A stretch of DNA of 64,000 bases. Origin: Actinomycetospora chiangmaiensis DSM 45062 (GTDB lineage Bacteria > Actinomycetota > Actinomycetes > Mycobacteriales > Pseudonocardiaceae). The DNA lies in the NCBI RefSeq assembly GCF_000379625.1, contig NZ_KB903227.1, forward strand, positions 185-64,184, in the 5' to 3' direction. The position numbers were made by a program, and so were the translations under genes. Of this stretch, positions 60,718 through 64,000 are shown piece by piece. Within the stretch, counting starts at the first letter, position 1. Every line of letters begins with the position of its first letter. The notes under the pieces are model-generated. The model made no database searches. It was not told the origin of the DNA and was given only the letters and a program-made list of their open reading frames with translations.

Positions 60718-61478
60718 CCGACGGGCCCGACGCGCGTCCCACGCACACCGACGGCTCCGCGGACTCCCCGGACGCCGGCGACTCCGCGGTCGACCTGCTC
60801 GGCATCGACGCCGCGTTGCCGTGCGGCCGCGATCCGCAGCCGTTGCTCGAGCAGGTCACCGAGCACGGTGCGGTGGCCCTCGACGACCACCAGCGCGGGT
60901 GCCTGCACTGCCAGGCCGCGCTCGCCGAGTTCGACCGGCTCTGGGCGCCCATGCGCAGCGTCGCCGCGGACCGGCCGCAGGCCCCGCCCGGCGTGCTCGA
61001 CTCCGTGCTCATGAGCATCCGCGGGGTCAGCGAGGACGCGGAGTTCGCCCGGATCGACGAGGGCTACGGCCACACCCGCATCTCCGGGCGCGTCGTCGCG
61101 GCGATCGCCCGCCACCACGCCGCCCGCGTGGCCGGCGTCCGCGGCGCCCTCGGCAAGCTCGACCGGGCGGGGCACCGTCGTGGCGCCCCCGACCCCGACT
61201 TCCCCGAGACCTCGGTGCACTCCGCCCAGCCCTCCGACATGGCGCGTGGACCGCAGGCCAGCGCCGGGGTCGCCGGGACGTCGACGGCCATCGAGATCGT
61301 GCTCGCCGCGGACTACGGGCGGGACCTGCAGGCGCTGGCCGACCAGGTCCGTGCCGCGGTCGTCGCGGGCGTCCGGGCCAATACCGGCCTCGAGCCGGTG
61401 TCGGTCTCCGTCGTCATCGACGAGGTGCTACTCCCCCGGGAGGCGTCGGGAGAGCCAGCTCACTCGAACGGCGCGTGA
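60714..61478 (+). CDS. Zinc anti-sigma-like protein fused to an Asp23-like domain
   Basis: A 254-residue soluble protein. H59-x3-C63-x2-C66 (DDHQRGCLHCQAAL) is the classic zinc anti-sigma motif, in a helical domain of about 30-100. Residues 180-245 (STAIEIVLAADYGRDLQALADQVRAAVVAGVRANTGLEP, then VSVVIDEVLLP) match the strand-helix-strand core of Asp23/Gls24 proteins. No membrane helix is present. I infer a cytosolic anti-sigma factor that may join Asp23 assemblies and so release the sigma factor by titration. ATGA overlap with the sigma gene. Confidence 0.75.
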   Translation: MTDGPDARPTHTDGSADSPDAGDSAVDLLGIDAALPCGRDPQPLLEQVTEHGAVALDDHQRGCLHCQAALAEFDRLWAPMRSVAADRPQAPPGVLDSVLMSIRGVSEDAEFARIDEGYGHTRISGRVVAAIARHHAARVAGVRGALGKLDRAGHRRGAPDPDFPETSVHSAQPSDMARGPQASAGVAGTSTAIEIVLAADYGRDLQALADQVRAAVVAGVRANTGLEPVSVSVVIDEVLLPREASGEPAHSNGA

Positions 61479-61573
61479 CGATCGCGCGCGATCCGGTGTC
61501 CCACCACCGAGTACGACGGACACTCCCCGCCCACCCCGGGCGGCGCCGTCGTCGCGAAGGAGGAGGACACGCG

Positions 61574-62032
61574 ATGACCACCCCGGTCACCACCCCGGCC
61601 ACCACCCCGAAGGCCACCGGCTCGGCGCTGGAGAGCACGCAGGGCAAGACGACGATCGCCGACGCGGTCGTCGCCAAGGTCGCGGGCCTCGCCGCCCGCG
61701 AGGTGAGCGGCGTGTACGGCTTCGGGGGCTCCGCCGCCCGTGCCTTCGGCGCCATCACCGAGCGCATCCCCGGCAGCCGCTCGTCGGTCACCCAGGGCGT
61801 GTCGGTCGAGGTCGGCGAGCGCCAGGCCGCCGTCGACCTGACCATCGTCGTCGAGTACGGCGTCGCGATCGCCGACCTGGCCCGCTCCGTGCGCCGCAAC
61901 GTCATCTCCGCCGTCGAGCGCATGACCGGCCTCGAGGTCACCGAGGTCAACGTCGACGTCGTCGACCTGCACCTGCCCAGCGACGACGACGGCGCCGACG
62001 CGGCCCCGGCCGAGCCCGCCCGCGTGCGATGA
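61574..62032 (+). CDS. Asp23/Gls24 family envelope stress protein
   Basis: A 152-residue protein. Full Asp23 pattern: TTIADAVVAKVAGLAAREVSGVYGFGG, VEVGERQAAVDLTIVVEYGVAIADLARSVRRNVISAVERMTGLEV, VNVDVVDLHLP. Thr/Pro-rich N terminus and acidic tail. In firmicutes Asp23 lies under the membrane bound by AmaP; that arrangement is likely here too. AGGAGG precedes the ATG. Confidence 0.93.
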   Translation: MTTPVTTPATTPKATGSALESTQGKTTIADAVVAKVAGLAAREVSGVYGFGGSAARAFGAITERIPGSRSSVTQGVSVEVGERQAAVDLTIVVEYGVAIADLARSVRRNVISAVERMTGLEVTEVNVDVVDLHLPSDDDGADAAPAEPARVR

Positions 62033-62349
62033 GCGCCGCCGGGCCCCACCCCGCCCCCGCGGTGATCGGCGGGCTCGACGTCGACCGGGTCGCCGCCGCG
62101 GTGCAGGCCTGCCCCCTCGTGGCCGGCCTGCACCCCGGCCTGCACGGCAGCGTCGCGACGCTGCTGCCCGGCCGGCGGGTGCCGGGCATCCGGGTCGTCG
62201 AGAGCGACGGCCGGGCCGTCGGGCTCGAGATCGCGGTCGCCGCGCCCTACGGCGCGGTGCTCGCGCGGGTCGGCGAGCAGGTCCGCGCCGCCGTCGCGCC
62301 CGTCGCCCCCGGCGTCCCGGCCGAGGTCACCGTCGCCGACGTCGTCTGA
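62029..62349 (+). CDS. Short Asp23-like protein
   Basis: A 106-residue protein with the C-terminal Asp23-like pattern (AVGLEIAVAAPYGAVLARVGEQVRAAVAPVAPGVPAEVTVADVV) and a shortened N terminus. It overlaps the preceding gene by ATGA. Members of this kind often stand next to full Asp23 genes in actinobacteria; the family name is not certain. Confidence 0.65.
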   Translation: MSAAGPHPAPAVIGGLDVDRVAAAVQACPLVAGLHPGLHGSVATLLPGRRVPGIRVVESDGRAVGLEIAVAAPYGAVLARVGEQVRAAVAPVAPGVPAEVTVADVV

Positions 62350-62452
62350 CCGCTCCGTCCGATCCCGCTCCGTCCGACCCCTCGTCACGTGATCGCGCGG
62401 GCACCGCCCGCGCCCCCTCTCTGCAGGACTCTCTCCAGGACAAGGAGAACCC

Positions 62453-62665
62453 ATGTTCACCACCAACACCGTCCTCGGCCTGGCCGTGGGCATCGCCCTC
62501 GGATTCGCCGGTGCGTTCGGCGGGTTCGGCACATTCCTGCTCGTGCTCGTGCTCGCCGCCGTCGGGCTCGCCGTCGGCCGCTGGCTCGACGGGCAGCTCG
62601 ACCTCAACGAGATCGGCGAGCAGCTCCGCGGCGCCGGGTCGGATCGGGGGAGGAATCGGCTGTGA
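62453..62665 (+). CDS. DUF2273-like small membrane protein
   Basis: A 70-residue protein with two close membrane helices (VLGLAVGIALGFAGAFGGFGTFLLVLVLAAVGLAVG) and a polar tail. Proteins of this type (DUF2273) occur in Asp23 operons across Gram-positives. AAGGAG precedes the ATG; the GTG of the next gene overlaps its stop. Confidence 0.8.
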   Translation: MFTTNTVLGLAVGIALGFAGAFGGFGTFLLVLVLAAVGLAVGRWLDGQLDLNEIGEQLRGAGSDRGRNRL

Positions 62666-63039
62666 CCGCCACGACCGTCGCGACCCCTGCGCCCACCGAC
62701 GCCGCTGACCGGGGTTCGCTCACCATCGCCGACACCGTCGTCGAGAAGCTCGTCGTCGCGGCCGCCGCCGAGGTGGAGGGCGTGGACACGACCACGAGGT
62801 CCGGCACCCTCGGCCGGTCGGCCCGGGCGACCGTGCGCCGCACCGGCGACCAGGTCGAGGCCGACCTGCAGACCGCCGTGCGCTACCCGCACGGCCTGGC
62901 CGCGACCGCCGACGCCGCCCGCGACCGCATCCGGACCCGGATCGACGAGTACACGGGCCTGCACGTGTCGCGGATCGACGTCACCGTCTCCGTGCTCAGC
63001 GGTGCCGCACCGCGCGCGACCGGGCGGGTGGTCGCATGA
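62662..63039 (+). CDS. Asp23/Gls24 family protein
   Basis: A 125-residue Asp23 protein: GSLTIADTVVEKLVVAAAAEVEGVDTTT, QVEADLQTAVRYPHGLAATADAARDRIRTRIDEYTGLHV and ISRIDVTVSVL-like end. Second complete Asp23 copy of the operon, diverged from the first. GTGA overlap at the start, ATGA overlap with the next gene. Confidence 0.9.
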   Translation: MTATTVATPAPTDAADRGSLTIADTVVEKLVVAAAAEVEGVDTTTRSGTLGRSARATVRRTGDQVEADLQTAVRYPHGLAATADAARDRIRTRIDEYTGLHVSRIDVTVSVLSGAAPRATGRVVA

Positions 63040-63623
63040 CCCGCCGTCCCCGCCGCACGCTGCCCGCGTTCCTGGTGGCCCTCGTGCTGCTCGCGCTCGG
63101 GGCGCTCGCGGCGACCAGCGCCATCCAGACGCTGCTCGGGCGTACTCCCGTCGTCTCGCTCGACGCGGTGCCCTCGGCCCTCGCGGGGGTCGCCTGGGAG
63201 TCCTCGATCGTCCTGATCGTGGCGGGCGTCGCCGCCCTCGTCGGCCTCGTCCTGCTGCTCGCGGCGATCCTGCCCGGCCCGTCGCACGTCCTGCCGGTGA
63301 CCACCACCCCCGCTCCCGCCACCGGCGGCGACGCCGGGGACTGGGGCCCGTGGTCGGGCGGCGGCGTCGAGGCCGCCGGCTGGCACCGCAACGACCTCGG
63401 CCAGCGCCTGCGCCGCCGCGCGCAGACCGTCGAGGGCGTCTCCGGCGCGACCGCGAAGGTCCGGCGCCGCAGCGTCAAGGTCGTCGCCAGGACCCACCGG
63501 GCGACCACCGGCGAGCTGCGTGAGGCCGTCGAGTCCGCCCTGTCCACCGACCTCGACACGCTCGGGCTCACCCGCCCCCCGCGGCTGCGCGTGAGCGTGT
63601 CCTCCACCCGCAAGGAGCGGTGA
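63036..63623 (+). CDS. DUF6286-type membrane protein
   Basis: A 195-residue membrane protein. Two helices (about 9-28 and 56-82) bracket a short outside loop, and the cytosolic C-terminal part (VEGVSGATAKVRRRSVKVVARTHRATTGELREAVESALSTDL) resembles a half Asp23/AmaP fold. This is the DUF6286 type found in actinobacterial Asp23 operons. Likely a membrane anchor for Asp23 proteins. Confidence 0.8.
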   Translation: MTRRPRRTLPAFLVALVLLALGALAATSAIQTLLGRTPVVSLDAVPSALAGVAWESSIVLIVAGVAALVGLVLLLAAILPGPSHVLPVTTTPAPATGGDAGDWGPWSGGGVEAAGWHRNDLGQRLRRRAQTVEGVSGATAKVRRRSVKVVARTHRATTGELREAVESALSTDLDTLGLTRPPRLRVSVSSTRKER

Positions 63624-64000
63624 TCGTCATGGCTCGTGGTCGTGCCACGAATCCGCCCGCCCGGCTCAACCGGAGTCTGCTCGCCGTCGTCGGGATCCTC
63701 CTGATCGCCGCCGCGCTGCTCGCCGCCGGCATCTCGACCGGGCAGCTCCCGCTGGTCGCGTCGAACGCCGCGATCGTGCCGTCGTCCTCGCTGCCCTCGT
63801 GGGGCGCGTGGATCGTGGCCGCCGCCGGGATCGTCGTCGGGCTCCTCGCCCTGCGCTGGCTGATCGCCCAGGCCCGCCGTCGCCCGGCCGGGTCGGCGTG
63901 GTCCGCCGAGGCCGCGGGCCCGGTGGAGGGGCGGACCACCGCCTCCTCCTCGGTCATCGCCGACGCCCTGTGCGACGACCTCGAGGCGCACCCGGCGATC
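63620..64000 (+). CDS. AmaP-like alkaline-shock membrane anchor, partial
   Basis: The frame runs off the right edge; 127 codons are present. Two helices (LNRSLLAVVGILLIAAALLAAG, then WGAWIVAAAGIVVGLLALRWLI) with an outside loop match AmaP-like proteins. The cytosolic domain is just beginning. Starts at a GTG overlapping the previous stop (GTGA), or the ATG at 63629. Confidence 0.8.
   Translation, partial: MIVMARGRATNPPARLNRSLLAVVGILLIAAALLAAGISTGQLPLVASNAAIVPSSSLPSWGAWIVAAAGIVVGLLALRWLIAQARRRPAGSAWSAEAAGPVEGRTTASSSVIADALCDDLEAHPAI

Overview
This is a 64 kb stretch of very GC-rich actinobacterial chromosome. Mycothione reductase, ECF sigma factor, F420-type LLM oxidoreductase, GAF-ANTAR, several TetR/HxlR/AraC regulators, and many GTG starts joined by 4-base GTGA/ATGA overlaps all fit a Pseudonocardiaceae-like organism (Pseudonocardia or Actinomycetospora type). 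I cannot name the species from sequence alone. All calls come from reading the sequence and from memory of protein families; no database search was run.

Left end (1-6.9 kb): an accessory island. It holds the 3' end of an IS481-type transposase, a frameshifted DUF429 relic, and a complete type I restriction-modification operon (hsdM-hsdS-hsdR, minus strand). The hsdS part is visibly more AT-rich than everything around it. The island ends at a 3' tRNA fragment (Lys-type acceptor and T arm) followed by a terminator hairpin, which looks like the attachment scar of an integrated element.

7-12.5 kb: an NTF2-like protein, a DUF4239 membrane protein and a two-domain protein (macro-like N terminus plus SIR2-like NAD-binding domain) lie in a row. 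This is the best candidate here for an undescribed NAD-linked defence or stress module. Then come an EEP-family hydrolase, a FhuF-like 2Fe-2S protein and a PRC/DUF2382 stress protein.

12.8-31 kb: an envelope pair (CmpX-like TM-helix channel, OmpA-like protein), acetoacetyl-CoA synthetase, a three-gene phosphorelay (REC-PP2C phosphatase, histidine kinase, response regulator), an SDR/acyl-CoA ligase operon with a divergent TetR gene, an amidase, a repeat-filled intergenic region at 27.07-27.71 kb, and ethanolamine ammonia-lyase (eutBC).

31-44 kb: a fused adenylation-carrier-acyltransferase-3 protein with a COG4705 membrane partner, a second signalling cluster (GAF-PP2C, GAF-like, GAF-ANTAR), an MDR oxidoreductase/MarR pair with two clear palindromic operators, and a sulfatase followed by a convergent formylglycine-generating enzyme that would mature it.

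44-58.5 kb: mixed metabolism and regulators: LysR, an old-yellow-enzyme/dienoyl-CoA-reductase-like flavoprotein, mycothione reductase, a CHASE3 orphan sensor, cupin, TetR, a decapitated IclR gene beside a long inverted repeat, LLM oxidoreductase, AraC, VOC, glycosyltransferase, YrhK, tautomerase/HxlR, and an alpha/beta hydrolase.

58.5-64 kb: a DUF2188 helical protein and an alkaline-shock (Asp23/Gls24) operon led by an ECF sigma factor and a zinc anti-sigma-like protein whose C terminus resembles Asp23. The operon runs off the right edge inside an AmaP-like anchor gene.
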